Positions 23,424-32,579 of a stretch of 44,725 bases of DNA are shown here, in pieces (within the stretch, counting starts at the first letter, position 1; each line of letters begins with the position of its first letter). Where the stretch lies: positions 1 through 44,725 of the forward strand of contig DAHVOJ010000011.1 in assembly GCA_027318865.1 (NCBI GenBank), given 5' to 3'. The notes under the pieces are model-generated. The model ran no database searches and was not told the origin of the DNA. It saw only the letters and a program-made list of their open reading frames with translations. Made by a program: the position numbers and the translations under genes. Source of the stretch: a bacterium (GTDB lineage Bacteria > SZUA-79 > Acidulodesulfobacterales > Acidulodesulfobacteraceae).

Positions 23424-24800
23424 ATGTTTGACGGACTAAGCTCGAAACTCGAAAGAGTTTTTAAAAATCTTAAAGGCTACGGAAAGCTGTCGGAAAAAAA
23501 TATAGAGGACAGCCTTAAGGAAGTTAGGCTTTCTTTGCTTGAAGCCGACGTAAACTACCTTATAGTAAAAGAATTTATAGAATCCGTAAAAAATAAAGCT
23601 ATAGGCGAAAAAGTAGCCGAAAGCCTTACCCCTGCCCAGCAAATTATTAAAATAATACGGGGTGAATTAGTAGAATTGTTGGGAAACAACGAACCTTTAA
23701 ACATTAAGGCAAAGCCGCCCGTCATTATTATGCTTATAGGGCTTCAGGGCTCAGGCAAAACCACCACGGCAGGCAAACTTGCGCTGTATCTTCACAGAAT
23801 AAGACGCAGGGTTTATCTTGTTCCGGCAGACGTTTACAGGCCTGCGGCAATACTTCAGTTAAAAAAAATCGGCTCGAGCATCAATATTCCCGTTTACGAA
23901 ACCCCCGAAGAAAACGGAAAGGTTCTGCAAAAACCCGACGAGATACTAAAAAACGCTATCGGCATTGCCGAAAAACAGGCATACGACACGATAATCGTCG
24001 ATACGGCAGGACGGCTTGAAATAGACGAACCTTTAATGGATGAGCTTAAACTTCTTAAAAATAAATTTAACCCCAACGAAATCCTATTCGTGGCAGACTC
24101 TATGCTGGGACAGAGCGCCGTAACGGTTGCCAAAACTTTTAACGATGCTCTTGATATATCGGGTGTCGTCCTTACTAAAGTTGACGGCGACGCAAGGGGC
24201 GGCGCGGCTCTTTCCATTAAAAAAACCGTTGATAAACCGATAAAATTCATCGGCGTCGGCGAAAAATTGAGCGATTTCGAAGTCTTTTACGGCGACAGAA
24301 TAGCCGACAGGATACTCGGAATGGGCGACATATTAAGCCTTATAGAAAAGGCCCAGGATTCCATCGACGAAAAATCTGCAAAATCCATCGAAGATTCTCT
24401 TAATAAAAAGGATTTTACCGTAAAAGACTTTGCGGAACAGCTTAAAATGATGTCTAAAATAGGCGGCATTACCCAGATAGCCGGTATGATTCCGGGCTTT
24501 TCGAAAATTAAAGATAAATTTAACCCCGAAGCGGCGGAAAAAGAAATTGTCAAGATTAAAGCTATCATCGACTCTATGACCGAAAAAGAACGGATTAATC
24601 CGGATATTCTTAACGGCGGAAGACGCAAAAGAATATCTCTCGGAAGCGGCACGACCGTTAACGACGTGAATATCTTTATAAATAAATTCGAAGAAATAAA
24701 AAAAATTATGAAGTCTTTTAAAAAGAACAAAACGGGTTCTTTAAAAAATATAAATAATATTAAAAACATGTTTAACAAAGGAGATTTCAAGTGGCGGTAA
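23424..24800 (+). CDS. ffh: signal recognition particle protein Ffh
   Basis: A 458-aa SRP54 GTPase that targets nascent membrane proteins. N domain (1-90), G domain with G1 GLQGSGKTTTAGKLA (about 106-120), DTAGRL (189-194), TKVDGDARGGAALS (about 251-264) and GVGEKLSDFEVF, then the Met-rich M domain (GMIPGFSKI, RRKRISLGSGTTVNDVN). Length normal. rpsP starts 10 nt before its stop, so the downstream ribosomal genes are translationally coupled. Confidence 0.97.
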   Translation: MFDGLSSKLERVFKNLKGYGKLSEKNIEDSLKEVRLSLLEADVNYLIVKEFIESVKNKAIGEKVAESLTPAQQIIKIIRGELVELLGNNEPLNIKAKPPVIIMLIGLQGSGKTTTAGKLALYLHRIRRRVYLVPADVYRPAAILQLKKIGSSINIPVYETPEENGKVLQKPDEILKNAIGIAEKQAYDTIIVDTAGRLEIDEPLMDELKLLKNKFNPNEILFVADSMLGQSAVTVAKTFNDALDISGVVLTKVDGDARGGAALSIKKTVDKPIKFIGVGEKLSDFEVFYGDRIADRILGMGDILSLIEKAQDSIDEKSAKSIEDSLNKKDFTVKDFAEQLKMMSKIGGITQIAGMIPGFSKIKDKFNPEAAEKEIVKIKAIIDSMTEKERINPDILNGGRRKRISLGSGTTVNDVNIFINKFEEIKKIMKSFKKNKTGSLKNINNIKNMFNKGDFKWR

Positions 24801-25033
24801 AAATCAGACTTGCAAGAATCGGTTCTCACAAAAAACCTTTTTACAGAATAGTGGCGGCTTCAGGCGAAAAAGCCGTGCAGAAAAAATTCATCGAGATATT
24901 GGGGACTTATAATCCCTCTTCTAATACGGGCAGTCAGTTTAATATCGACAAGGACAAATTCGATAAGTGGATAAGCTTAGGCGCTAAACCGAGCGATACG
25001 GTTATGTCTTTGGTTAAAAAACAGGGTAAATGA
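24791..25033 (+). CDS. rpsP: 30S ribosomal protein S16
   Basis: An 80-aa basic ribosomal protein starting VKIRLARIGSHKKPFYRIVAA, the family hallmark. The GTG start at 24791 is chosen because AAAGGAG lies 7 nt upstream and the sequence matches the conserved N-terminus. It overlaps the end of ffh by 10 nt and overlaps rimM (ATGA, 25030-25033). The KH-domain gene often found between rpsP and rimM is missing. Confidence 0.97.
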   Translation: MAVKIRLARIGSHKKPFYRIVAASGEKAVQKKFIEILGTYNPSSNTGSQFNIDKDKFDKWISLGAKPSDTVMSLVKKQGK

Positions 25034-25530
25034 ACGACTGCATCTGCATAGGGGAATTTATAAAACCCCACGGTATTTGCGGAGAGCTTTTATTTGCAAC
25101 GTATAATCCCTTATCGGATGCGCTTGATTCTAACATTCCACTGTTTGTCGAGAAAAATTACGAACTTGAGCCGCTTGAAATCGAAAAAATAAGGCGGGTA
25201 AACAAGGGGTATCTAGTTAAGCTTTGCGGCGTTGATTCTATCGAATCGGCCGAAAATTTTAGAAAGGTTCCCGTATATATTAAAAAAACCGATATAAATT
25301 TAAACCTTGGCGAATATTTGGTTTCGGATTTAATAGGCTTAAACTGTTTTAACGATAATAACCGAAAAATAGGAACGGTTTCGGAAATTTATCCGGGAGA
25401 AGCGGATATAATAGAAATAAAATCAAACGAAGCAACTTATTTAATCCCTATGACCGAAGGCAATATTTCATCTATAGATATTAAAAATTCAAAAATAGCG
25501 GTAAAAAACGAAGAAAATTATAAAATATGA
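25030..25530 (+). CDS. rimM: 16S rRNA processing/maturation factor RimM
   Basis: A 166-aa two-domain assembly factor for the 30S head; partner is S19. N-terminal RimM barrel with GEFIKPHGICGELLF (8-22), a hinge, then the C-terminal PRC barrel with GEYLVSDLIGL (95-105) and the final YLIPMTEGNISSIDIKNSKI. Overlaps rpsP and trmD by 4 nt each, so translation is coupled across the set. Confidence 0.95.
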   Translation: MNDCICIGEFIKPHGICGELLFATYNPLSDALDSNIPLFVEKNYELEPLEIEKIRRVNKGYLVKLCGVDSIESAENFRKVPVYIKKTDINLNLGEYLVSDLIGLNCFNDNNRKIGTVSEIYPGEADIIEIKSNEATYLIPMTEGNISSIDIKNSKIAVKNEENYKI

Positions 25531-26270
25531 TTCATCAAATCGACGAAAATAAAAAAGTTATAGACGTCATTTCGATAATGCCCGAATATTTCGAGTCTTT
25601 CCTTAAAACGGGACTCATCGGCAGAGCCTTAAAAACCGGACTTATAGAAATAAATATAATTAACCCAAGAGATTTTTCCAAGGATAAACATAAAAGGGTG
25701 GACGATAAGATTTACGGCGGCGGAGCCGGTCAGCTTTTAATGGCGGAGCCTATTCTTAAAGCCTACGAATATTCTTTAACCAATTATGCATACAAAAATA
25801 AGAAACATATTACGGCAATAATGTCGGCATCCGGGAAATTGCTTGATTCAAGCATAGCCGAAGATATGTCCGGCTATAACCATATAATCATAATTTGCGG
25901 AAGATACGAAGGAATAGACGCCAGAGTACCGGATATTACCGGCGGGATTGAAATATCGATTGGAAATTATATATTGTCCGGCGGAGAAATAGCCGCCGTC
26001 GTCTTCATAGAAACCGTCGGCAGATATTTTAAGGGATTCCTCGGAAACCCAAATTCCCTTAAAGAAGAAAGCCTTTCCGGCGATTTCGGCAAAATACTCG
26101 AATATCCGCAATATACAAAACCAAAGGTATTGAAAGGCAAACCGGTTCCGGATATTCTGCTCGGCGGCAACCATAAGCTGATAAACGAGTGGAGAACGGA
26201 AAAAGCACTAAAAAAGACGGCGGAAAACAGGGGCGGCCTCCTTAACGAAAATAGCGGAAAGATCGAATAA
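25527..26270 (+). CDS. trmD: tRNA (guanine37-N1)-methyltransferase
   Basis: A 247-aa SPOUT methyltransferase that makes m1G37, preventing frameshifts. Seen: DVISIMPEYFESFLKTGLIGRAL (13-35), RVDDKIYGGGAGQLL, IICGRYEGIDARVPD and the knot motif ISIGNYILSGGEIAAVVFIETVGRY. Full length. The start includes a short extra N-terminus (MIHQIDENKK) but is fixed by the 4-nt overlap with rimM. Followed by rplS. Confidence 0.97.
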   Translation: MIHQIDENKKVIDVISIMPEYFESFLKTGLIGRALKTGLIEINIINPRDFSKDKHKRVDDKIYGGGAGQLLMAEPILKAYEYSLTNYAYKNKKHITAIMSASGKLLDSSIAEDMSGYNHIIIICGRYEGIDARVPDITGGIEISIGNYILSGGEIAAVVFIETVGRYFKGFLGNPNSLKEESLSGDFGKILEYPQYTKPKVLKGKPVPDILLGGNHKLINEWRTEKALKKTAENRGGLLNENSGKIE

Positions 26271-26318
26271 AATTTCTAAATATATAAAATTTCAACTAAA
26301 AAAATAAAGGAGATTCTA

Positions 26319-26675
26319 ATGAATATCATCGAAAAGATCGAAAAATCGTCTTTGAAAACCGATACGCCCAGATTTAAATCGGGAGATACGGTTAAGGTGC
26401 ACCAAAAGATAAAAGAAGGTGATAAAGAAAGGATCCAGGTTTATGAAGGGGTCGTCATAGCAAGAAAGGGAAGCGGCTTGCGGTCCGCATTTACCGTCAG
26501 AAAAAATTCTTACGGCGTAGGAGTAGAAAAAACTTTTTTAGTAAATTCCCCTCTAATCGATAAAATCGAACTGCTGTATCAAGGGAAAGTCAGGAGGGCA
26601 AAGTTATACTATTTAAGAAAGAAAAAAGGCAAAGAAGCTAAAATAGAAAGGCTCGATATGGTTCAACAGCAGTAA
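26319..26675 (+). CDS. rplS: 50S ribosomal protein L19
   Basis: A 118-aa ribosomal protein at the 30S-50S interface. Signature [26 protein letters not shown] (20-45), VIARKGSG (47-54), [16 protein letters not shown] and the basic tail [19 protein letters not shown]. Strong AAAGGAG ribosome site. Last of the ffh-rpsP-rimM-trmD-rplS group, so its expression is tied to ribosome output. Confidence 0.98.
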   Translation: MNIIEKIEKSSLKTDTPRFKSGDTVKVHQKIKEGDKERIQVYEGVVIARKGSGLRSAFTVRKNSYGVGVEKTFLVNSPLIDKIELLYQGKVRRAKLYYLRKKKGKEAKIERLDMVQQQ

Positions 26676-26725
26676 ATATAAAAATACGATATTTTAATCG
26701 ATTCTTTTATAAATATTAGTGATAT

Positions 26726-26744
26726 ACTTATATTATATATAAGT
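26726..26744. promoter_or_regulatory. palindrome in the phasin-like gene promoter region
   Basis: ACTTATAT, three bases, then ATATAAGT: a perfect 8+3+8 inverted repeat 30 nt before the ATG at 26774, overlapping candidate -10 sequences. Could be an operator; AT-rich composition makes chance palindromes plausible. Confidence 0.3.
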
Positions 26745-26773
26745 TAGTTAATATTAAATAAAGGAGGTTTTGT

Positions 26774-27133
26774 ATGGAGAATTCAAAAACGCCGCTCGAT
26801 AAGTTTACCGAATTTATCGGCACCGTTCTTACCGCAACGGAGGACAGATTTCAAAAAATTCTCGATGAATTTATCGTAACTCAGGATTTTGGAAAAAAAG
26901 AGGCCGAGGATTTTTCTAAAAAAATGAAAAATATATATGGTTCCAACAAAACTAAGTTAATGTCTTTAATAGACGAATCGGTGAAAAAAACCCTCAGTAA
27001 AGCCGATATAGCGCGAGGTTCGGAAATTAAAGAACTGGAAGAAAAAATAAAAACGCTGGAAGAAAAAGTTAATAAACAGGCTCACCACCATACGGCAAGC
27101 GAAAATCACCGCCATACGCATCGTACCGAATAA
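26774..27133 (+). CDS. phasin-like coiled-coil protein with His-rich tail
   Basis: A 119-aa helical protein. The first half (FTEFIGTVLTATEDRFQKIL, GKKEAEDFSKKMKNIYG) resembles phasins/PHA-granule-associated small proteins, and residues 78-98 (SEIKELEEKIKTLEEKVNK) form a clear heptad coiled coil. The end is His-rich (HHHTASENHRHTHRTE), which may bind metal. It has one of the best ribosome sites of the window, AAAGGAGGT, and its own promoter region. Phasins coat polyhydroxyalkanoate granules; no PHA synthase is in the window, so the role is a guess from weak similarity. Confidence 0.55.
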   Translation: MENSKTPLDKFTEFIGTVLTATEDRFQKILDEFIVTQDFGKKEAEDFSKKMKNIYGSNKTKLMSLIDESVKKTLSKADIARGSEIKELEEKIKTLEEKVNKQAHHHTASENHRHTHRTE

Positions 27134-27169
27134 TGAATAACAATAAATAAAAGCATTTTAGTTTTAATT

Positions 27170-27448
27170 ATGGCGTTAAAATCTTACAGAGTTATAATTA
27201 AAGGGATAGTGCAGGGCGTAAACTTCCGAAATTTCACAAAACTCGAAGCCGAAAGAATAGGCATAAAGGGTTACGTTATGAATACCCATGACGGTCACGT
27301 CGAAGCATTTTTCGAGGGGGACGAAGAAAGCATAAAAGAAATGATTGCTTCTGTTCATGTCGGTCCTCCTTCCTCGAGAGTAAAAGAAGTTAAGCTTTAC
27401 GAACAGGACGGCATATCTAATTTCAAGGATTTTAAAATCTTAAGGTGA
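27170..27448 (+). CDS. acyP: acylphosphatase
   Basis: A 92-aa alpha/beta enzyme hydrolysing acyl phosphates. The signature IKGIVQGVNFRNFTKLEAERIGIKGYV (9-35) contains the catalytic Arg (in NFR), and the catalytic Asn lies in GYVMNTHDGHVEA. The usual GVGFR reads GVNFR here. The last 17 nt overlap rsmI, which is transcribed from the other side, so the two genes converge. Confidence 0.93.
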   Translation: MALKSYRVIIKGIVQGVNFRNFTKLEAERIGIKGYVMNTHDGHVEAFFEGDEESIKEMIASVHVGPPSSRVKEVKLYEQDGISNFKDFKILR

Positions 27449-28139
27449 AATCGGAATCGGAAATAGGCGACGGATCCACTATAAGAGTTATTTCGCCTTT
27501 AGTTAATTCGGGTCTGTTTTTAATTTCTTCCGTTATCGTCTTTATATCTTTTGTTTCTATAAATTCATAAATTTTGGTAAGTTCCTTAGCATAACAGATT
27601 TTAACGTTTCCAAAAATTTCGTTTATATCGGCAAACAGCTTTTCTATGCTTCTTCCCGGCTCGAACAATATAAAAACTCTTTTTTCTTCCTTCAGTTTCA
27701 CAAGAAGTTTTTTTCTCTTTCCTCCTTTTTTCGGCAAGAAACCTATAAAAGTGAATTCGGAAGTATCTAGTCCGGATGCGGAAAGAGCGGTTAATAAGCT
27801 TGAAGGACCGGGAATCGGAACTACTTTTATCCCCTTTTCAATGCATAACCTTACCAGATATGAACCGGGGTCGGATATCATGGGCGTTCCGGCTTCGCTG
27901 ACGAGAACGATGTTTTTATCTTTTATTATGCTGCTTACTATGCCGTCCGCAGCCGATTTTTTATTATATTCATGATAAGGAATTAAACGGGTTTTTATAT
28001 GATATTTAGACGTTAATATTCTTGTTTTTCTTGTGTCTTCGCAGGCTATAAAATCCGCCTGCCTCATTACCTTCAGCGCTCTTATCGTAATATCATCGAG
28101 GTTTCCTATCGGCGTAGCGACGACGTATAATGCGCCCAT
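27432..28139 (-). CDS. rsmI: 16S rRNA 2'-O-methyltransferase RsmI
   Basis: A 235-aa tetrapyrrole-methylase-fold enzyme that modifies C1402 of 16S rRNA. Seen: YVVATPIGNLDDITIRAL (5-22), ACEDTRKTRILTSKY (33-47), VSEAGTPMISDPG (79-91) and PIPGPSSLLTALSASGL (98-114), all canonical. Slightly shorter than E. coli (286) since the C-terminal extension is missing. 5 nt after nadE, so in the same transcript. Confidence 0.96.
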   Translation of the reverse strand: MGALYVVATPIGNLDDITIRALKVMRQADFIACEDTRKTRILTSKYHIKTRLIPYHEYNKKSAADGIVSSIIKDKNIVLVSEAGTPMISDPGSYLVRLCIEKGIKVVPIPGPSSLLTALSASGLDTSEFTFIGFLPKKGGKRKKLLVKLKEEKRVFILFEPGRSIEKLFADINEIFGNVKICYAKELTKIYEFIETKDIKTITEEIKNRPELTKGEITLIVDPSPISDSDFTLRF

Positions 28140-28144
28140 AACGA

Positions 28145-28999
28145 TTACGCCCAGTCCCTTAAATATCTGAAATCTATATTTATCGTCCGTTCGGAAATCT
28201 TTGCTATTAAGGGCATCCGCCTCTTATACTGCGATTTTTTTATTTTGTCGTATATTTCGTTTACAAGAACTTCGTCATACCCTAAAGATGCGACAACCTC
28301 AGGTTTATACATTTTATCTATCAAAAGATACATTATGCCGTCTGCGGTTTCATAAGTAAAACCGAGTTCGGTCTCATCGGACTGCCCTTCCCATAAGTCA
28401 GCCGACGGAGGCTTCGTTATTATGCTTTTCGGAATGCCGAGATGCTCTGCAAGCTGATATATCTGAGTTTTATAAATATCTCCTATGGGGTTTAATGCCG
28501 AAGCCATGTCTCCGAAAAGCGTTCCGTAACCTAAAAGAAGTTCGGATTTATTGCTCGTTCCTAAAACTAAAGAATTCAATTTATACGAATAATCGTATAA
28601 AATAGACATTCTCTCTCTTGCCATTTTATTGCCTTTTCTGACTTTTATTCCGATGTTATCATTCGCCGCCGTCTCATTTTTAAAATATTCGTTTATCTGT
28701 TTCGATATATCTACAATATAACGGGAAATGCCGAGCATATTTACGACTTTTAAAGCATCTTCCATACTTGATTCGGAACTGCTTTTATAAGGCATTATCA
28801 GGGCGGTTACGTTATTTTTTCCAAGGGCGTTTACCGCTAAAAAGCATGCCGCTGCCGAATCTATCCCGCCGGATAAGCCTAATACTACGCTATTTACTCC
28901 AGCCTTTAAAACTTCTATTTTAATAAAATTGGAAAGGTGTTTATAAATGAGGGGAAAATTATATTCGTCAATTTTGGGAAGCTGAATTTTATGTTTCAT
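28145..28999 (-). CDS. nadE: NAD+ synthetase (ammonia-dependent form or split synthetase domain)
   Basis: A 284-aa N-type ATP pyrophosphatase that adenylates and amidates nicotinic acid adenine dinucleotide. P-loop SGGIDS at 43-48, the substrate segment LGTSNKSELLLGYGTLFGDMA, and KPPSADLWEGQSDETELGF near residue 195-215. No glutaminase domain is fused; a separate nitrilase-family gene lies 170 nt upstream on the same strand in the same order as the domains of fused enzymes, and a repeat lies in that gap. It may use ammonia directly or receive it from the neighbour. Confidence 0.94.
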   Translation of the reverse strand: MKHKIQLPKIDEYNFPLIYKHLSNFIKIEVLKAGVNSVVLGLSGGIDSAAACFLAVNALGKNNVTALIMPYKSSSESSMEDALKVVNMLGISRYIVDISKQINEYFKNETAANDNIGIKVRKGNKMARERMSILYDYSYKLNSLVLGTSNKSELLLGYGTLFGDMASALNPIGDIYKTQIYQLAEHLGIPKSIITKPPSADLWEGQSDETELGFTYETADGIMYLLIDKMYKPEVVASLGYDEVLVNEIYDKIKKSQYKRRMPLIAKISERTINIDFRYLRDWA

Positions 29000-29040
29000 A
29001 ACTTTTATTTTTCAATAATAACAAAAGATTGGTGAGCTAC

Positions 29041-29112
29041 GCTGGAATTAGCACAAACGACGCGCGTTTGTATGCTGGACTCCGTCCGTCCGCAAAGCGA
29101 CGAAGCAATCTC
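29041..29112. repeat. dispersed repeat with hairpin in the nadE-nitrilase gap
   Basis: Contains ACAAACG (29053-29059) pairing with CGTTTGT (29065-29071) and ends in CGAAGCAATCTC (29101-29112), which recurs in the ileS upstream region (42475-42486). Looks like an extragenic repeat family of moderate GC, unlike the surroundings. Only partial copies are visible. Confidence 0.45.
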
Positions 29113-29169
29113 ATAACACATTATATATGGTAAATGCCAGGCATTGCATTGTAAAGTGCATAATTCCGT

Positions 29170-30048
29170 TTATTTATGGTTATTTATAATATTTTCCAGT
29201 TCTTTAACAGTCAAATTTAAATTTTCGTCTCTTATAAGAGGAGTTTTAAATCTTTCGTTGTTCAGCAGATTCAAATTTACATCGGCTAAAATTTCTCCTT
29301 CTTCAAGATAATCAAGTTTGCTTTCCATGCCTCCGGAAGGATTGAATACGCACGAACCTCCCGAAAATCCTATTCCGTCTTCAAAGCCTACCCTGTTGAC
29401 GTATATCACGTAACTCTTATAATAAAAGGCGATAACGGAAAGCAGTTCCTCCCACATATTCATAGAATTAAATTTATTAAGACCGGCGGTAATGCCTCTT
29501 GCCGGAGATGCAGAATTAACTATAATTATATGCGCTCCTTTATTTACGGCAATATAAGACGCCGAAAGATGCCATGCGTCTTCACAGGTTAAAACGGAAA
29601 CTTTAACGCCGTTTAAATCGAAAACGCCGAATCCGTCTCCCGGTTTAAAATATCTCAACTCTTCGAACATTCCGTACGTCGGCAGATAAACTTTTCTATG
29701 AACGTTGAGCAACATCCCCTTAGAAATACAGCAGGAAGAATTATAAAAATTAAAATCCGCATCTTTTTCTACAAAACCTGCGATAACGGCAATATCCAAA
29801 TCTTTGGTTTTTTCATAAATATCGGTTAAAACTTCCGATTCGTCGGTATTAATATTTATACCTAAATCGTAAACACTGTCTTTTAAAAAATATCCTGTTA
29901 AAGAAAGCTCGGGGAAAACCACAAGATTCGCCCCCTGAACCTTTGCCCCTGAAATAATTTCAACATGGTTTTCGATATTTTTCTTTAAATCCCCGACCTT
30001 TGGATTTGTCTGCGCAAGGCAGATTTTAATCGAATTATTTTTTTTCAT
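29170..30048 (-). CDS. nitrilase-family amidohydrolase, probable glutaminase partner of NadE
   Basis: A 292-aa carbon-nitrogen hydrolase. Catalytic triad Glu47 (VVFPELSLTGY), Lys119 (HRKVYLPTYG) and Cys155 (LTCEDAWH). It resembles the N-terminal glutaminase domain of glutamine-dependent NAD synthetase and starts with the same KICLAQTNPKVGDL motif. Its position immediately upstream of nadE suggests it provides ammonia, although free-standing relatives also hydrolyse other amides. Length is normal for a single domain. 14 nt downstream of yraN. Confidence 0.85.
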   Translation of the reverse strand: MKKNNSIKICLAQTNPKVGDLKKNIENHVEIISGAKVQGANLVVFPELSLTGYFLKDSVYDLGININTDESEVLTDIYEKTKDLDIAVIAGFVEKDADFNFYNSSCCISKGMLLNVHRKVYLPTYGMFEELRYFKPGDGFGVFDLNGVKVSVLTCEDAWHLSASYIAVNKGAHIIIVNSASPARGITAGLNKFNSMNMWEELLSVIAFYYKSYVIYVNRVGFEDGIGFSGGSCVFNPSGGMESKLDYLEEGEILADVNLNLLNNERFKTPLIRDENLNLTVKELENIINNHK

Positions 30049-30062
30049 TTCGTTTATTTATT

Positions 30063-30461
30063 TTAATCAAGAATATTTTCGAAAAAAATTAATTTAATCG
30101 AACTTCGCTCTATATATTCAATCGAAACAATTCCGTAATTTATAAAACTTTTTTCTCTGTCTATATCGGAATTCATTAAAAAAAAATTCGATACGTCTAT
30201 TATTTTTTTTAACTTCTTTTTATCCACCGCTTCATAAGGCTTTCCAAACTTGCTTTCAAACCTTGTTTTTACTTCTATAAAATTTAAAATCCCGCTTTCG
30301 CTTTCCGCAATAATATCTATCTCGTTTCGTCCCTTTCTGAATTTTGTTTTAATAATTTTATAACCTATTTTTTCTAAAAACTCTGCGGCAACGGTTTCTC
30401 CTTCGTCTCCTTTTGCTTTATTCAACGATTTGCCGTTCATTATTTTATTATTCATATTCAT
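30063..30461 (-). CDS. yraN: YraN/UPF0102 family predicted endonuclease
   Basis: A 132-aa small protein with the PD-(D/E)XK nuclease-like core: GDEGETVAAEFLEKIGYKII (18-37), NEIDIIAE (46-53) and NFIEVKTR (60-67), carrying the expected Glu/Asp-Asp-Glu-x-Lys set. Function in vivo unknown; related proteins are often encoded next to rnhB, as here (35-nt gap). No strong ribosome site; two nearby alternative ATG codons exist at the N-terminus. Confidence 0.9.
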   Translation of the reverse strand: MNMNNKIMNGKSLNKAKGDEGETVAAEFLEKIGYKIIKTKFRKGRNEIDIIAESESGILNFIEVKTRFESKFGKPYEAVDKKKLKKIIDVSNFFLMNSDIDREKSFINYGIVSIEYIERSSIKLIFFENILD

Positions 30462-30496
30462 TTTATATTGTATATCATTTATCTGTATTAGTTAAA

Positions 30497-31060
30497 TCAA
30501 AACTTAAAAGTTTTTCTGTGGATCTCTGTTAATCCGTATTTTTTAATGTTGTTTTTATGCTTTACGGTAGCATAGCCTTTGTGTTGTTTAAAGCCGTATT
30601 CCGGATATTTCTCGTCCAGTCGAACCATCAACCCGTCTCTGAATACTTTTGCGACTACCGAAGCGCAAGAAACGACTTTCACCCTGTCGTCGCCTTTAAT
30701 TACAGGTATCACTTTTAATCCGGAAATATCCGATAAACCGTCTGGAACGTCAGGACCGTCTATAATTACGACGTCCGGTTTGACCGATAAACCGTCGAAA
30801 GCCCTTTTCATGGAAAGCATGGCCGCTTTCAGGATATTAATTTTATCGATTTCGATATGAGACGCGGCGCCTATGGAATAAGAAAGCGCCGAAGAGACGA
30901 TAATTTTATAATACTCGTTTCTTTTTGCTTCCGTTAATTGCTTAGAATCCTTAATGCCGGAAGGAATTTTATTTTTATCTATTATCACCGCCGCCGATAC
31001 TACCGGACCCGCAAGGCATCCCCTGCCGGCTTCGTCTATTCCGCATATTTTTAACGGCAT
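30497..31060 (-). CDS. rnhB: ribonuclease HII
   Basis: A 187-aa RNase H2 enzyme that removes ribonucleotides from DNA. Conserved GIDEAGRGCLAGPVVSAAVI (7-26) with catalytic Asp9 and Glu10, a third Asp in VVIIDGPDVP, and SCASVVAKVFRD with the fourth acidic residue; the C-terminal HKGYATVKH motif is present. Length slightly short of the usual 200. 27 nt after gltX. Confidence 0.96.
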   Translation of the reverse strand: MPLKICGIDEAGRGCLAGPVVSAAVIIDKNKIPSGIKDSKQLTEAKRNEYYKIIVSSALSYSIGAASHIEIDKINILKAAMLSMKRAFDGLSVKPDVVIIDGPDVPDGLSDISGLKVIPVIKGDDRVKVVSCASVVAKVFRDGLMVRLDEKYPEYGFKQHKGYATVKHKNNIKKYGLTEIHRKTFKF

Positions 31061-31087
31061 AAATATAATAAATTTTAAATTAAATAA

Positions 31088-32569
31088 TTAAAATTTGGAA
31101 TTATAAATTTTTATACTTGAAAGATAGCCGGAAAACAGCTCTATTCTTTTAACGCATCTTTCTTTTCCAAGCGCAAATATAATCTCGTATATAGGGGGGC
31201 TGACTTTTTCTCCGGCAAAAGCAAGCCTTATGAGCATAGCTTTTTCTTTCATAGTCCAGCCTTTTTTCGACAGAAAATCGTTAAACTCGTTTTTTATCGA
31301 CTCGATAGACACTTTAAGGCTTTCAAGCGCATTTTCCTTGATAAAAATTTTATCGTCCAATCCGAGTATAAACTCTTTAAAGGATTTTAAAAAGACAAGG
31401 TCGTTTTCGTTAAAATTAAATTCGTTCATAACCTGAGGCTTATATTCTATAGTTTCGTTTACGAAAAAATCTAATTTTTGCCTCAATTCGACGAGAGTTT
31501 TGGAACGGGATTTAAGCGAATCTACTATAGCGGCGGTTTTTATATCGACGTTCAGCCTGCTTTGCGAATCATCCGTTATATCGTTTATAAGTCCGATTAG
31601 GATAAACGGGTCTTTCGATTTTATATAGTGGGAATTCAGCCAGAGCAATTTTTCCGTATTGAATATAGCGGCGGATTTGCTTATATTTTTTAAATCGAAA
31701 TATTTTATTATTTCTTCCATAGAAAGTATTTCGTCGTTTCCGTGGGACCAGCCAAGCCGAATAAGGTAATTGACTAACGCTTCAGGTAAAAAACCTTCTT
31801 TTTTATACTGATTGACCGACGTTGCCCCGTGTCTTTTAGAAAGCCTCTTGCCGTCTTGCCCCAGTATCATGGATACATGCGCAAATTCAGGCGCGTTAAA
31901 ACCAAGGGCATTATAGAGCATTATCTGCTTCGGGGTATTGCTGACATGGTCGTCCCCCCTTATGACGCAAGTTATTCCGGATAGAGCATCGTCTATTACC
32001 ACGGCAAAATTATAGGTCGGAATACCGTCTTCCCGGACGAGCACGAAATCGTCTATTTCTTTGTTATCTACGCTTATCAGCTGATTTCTTATCAAGTCTT
32101 TAAAAACGGTCGATGCGCTGGAATCCCTATTTACTTTAAATCTAATAACGTGCGGAGTTTTTAAAAGTTCTTCGCCAGGTTTTAACTCGCGGCATCTTCC
32201 GGCATACATCGGTTTTTTGTTTTCGGCAATAAGCCTGTTTCTGTCTTCTTCAAGAAGCTCTTTCGAACAAAAGCAGTAATAAGCTTTGCCTTCTTTTAGA
32301 AGTTTGTCTATGTAAGAGCCGTAAATTTCGAGGCGATTAGACTGGCGTATAATTTCTTCGTCGGATATAATAGACAGCCACTTGAGGCTTTCTATTATAT
32401 CTTCTTCGAAAATCTTTTCGGAGCGTTCTAAATCGGTATCTTCAATTCTTAAAACAAACTTTCCGCCGTTATGTTTTGCGTAAACATAGTTAAAAAGAGC
32501 CGTCCTTGCCCCTCCGATATGCAGATAGCCGGTGGGACTCGGAGCAAATCTCGTTTTTATGTTATTCAT
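31088..32569 (-). CDS. gltX: glutamyl-tRNA synthetase
   Basis: A 493-aa class I synthetase charging tRNA-Glu (and possibly tRNA-Gln if an amidotransferase exists). HIGG at 17-20 in APSPTGYLHIGGARTALFN, the editing/connective segment with FVLRIEDTD, CVIRGDDHVSNTPKQI, and KRLSKRHGA as KMSKS-like box. Full length for bacterial GluRS. Followed by rnhB and preceded by amrB with 10 nt between. Confidence 0.97.
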   Translation of the reverse strand: MNNIKTRFAPSPTGYLHIGGARTALFNYVYAKHNGGKFVLRIEDTDLERSEKIFEEDIIESLKWLSIISDEEIIRQSNRLEIYGSYIDKLLKEGKAYYCFCSKELLEEDRNRLIAENKKPMYAGRCRELKPGEELLKTPHVIRFKVNRDSSASTVFKDLIRNQLISVDNKEIDDFVLVREDGIPTYNFAVVIDDALSGITCVIRGDDHVSNTPKQIMLYNALGFNAPEFAHVSMILGQDGKRLSKRHGATSVNQYKKEGFLPEALVNYLIRLGWSHGNDEILSMEEIIKYFDLKNISKSAAIFNTEKLLWLNSHYIKSKDPFILIGLINDITDDSQSRLNVDIKTAAIVDSLKSRSKTLVELRQKLDFFVNETIEYKPQVMNEFNFNENDLVFLKSFKEFILGLDDKIFIKENALESLKVSIESIKNEFNDFLSKKGWTMKEKAMLIRLAFAGEKVSPPIYEIIFALGKERCVKRIELFSGYLSSIKIYNSKF

Positions 32570-32579
32570 TATAATTTTC

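Noticed and set aside
24287-24829. Long hydrophobic antisense frame opposite ffh
   Set aside because: It follows the codon pattern of ffh on the other strand, with no ribosome site or homology.
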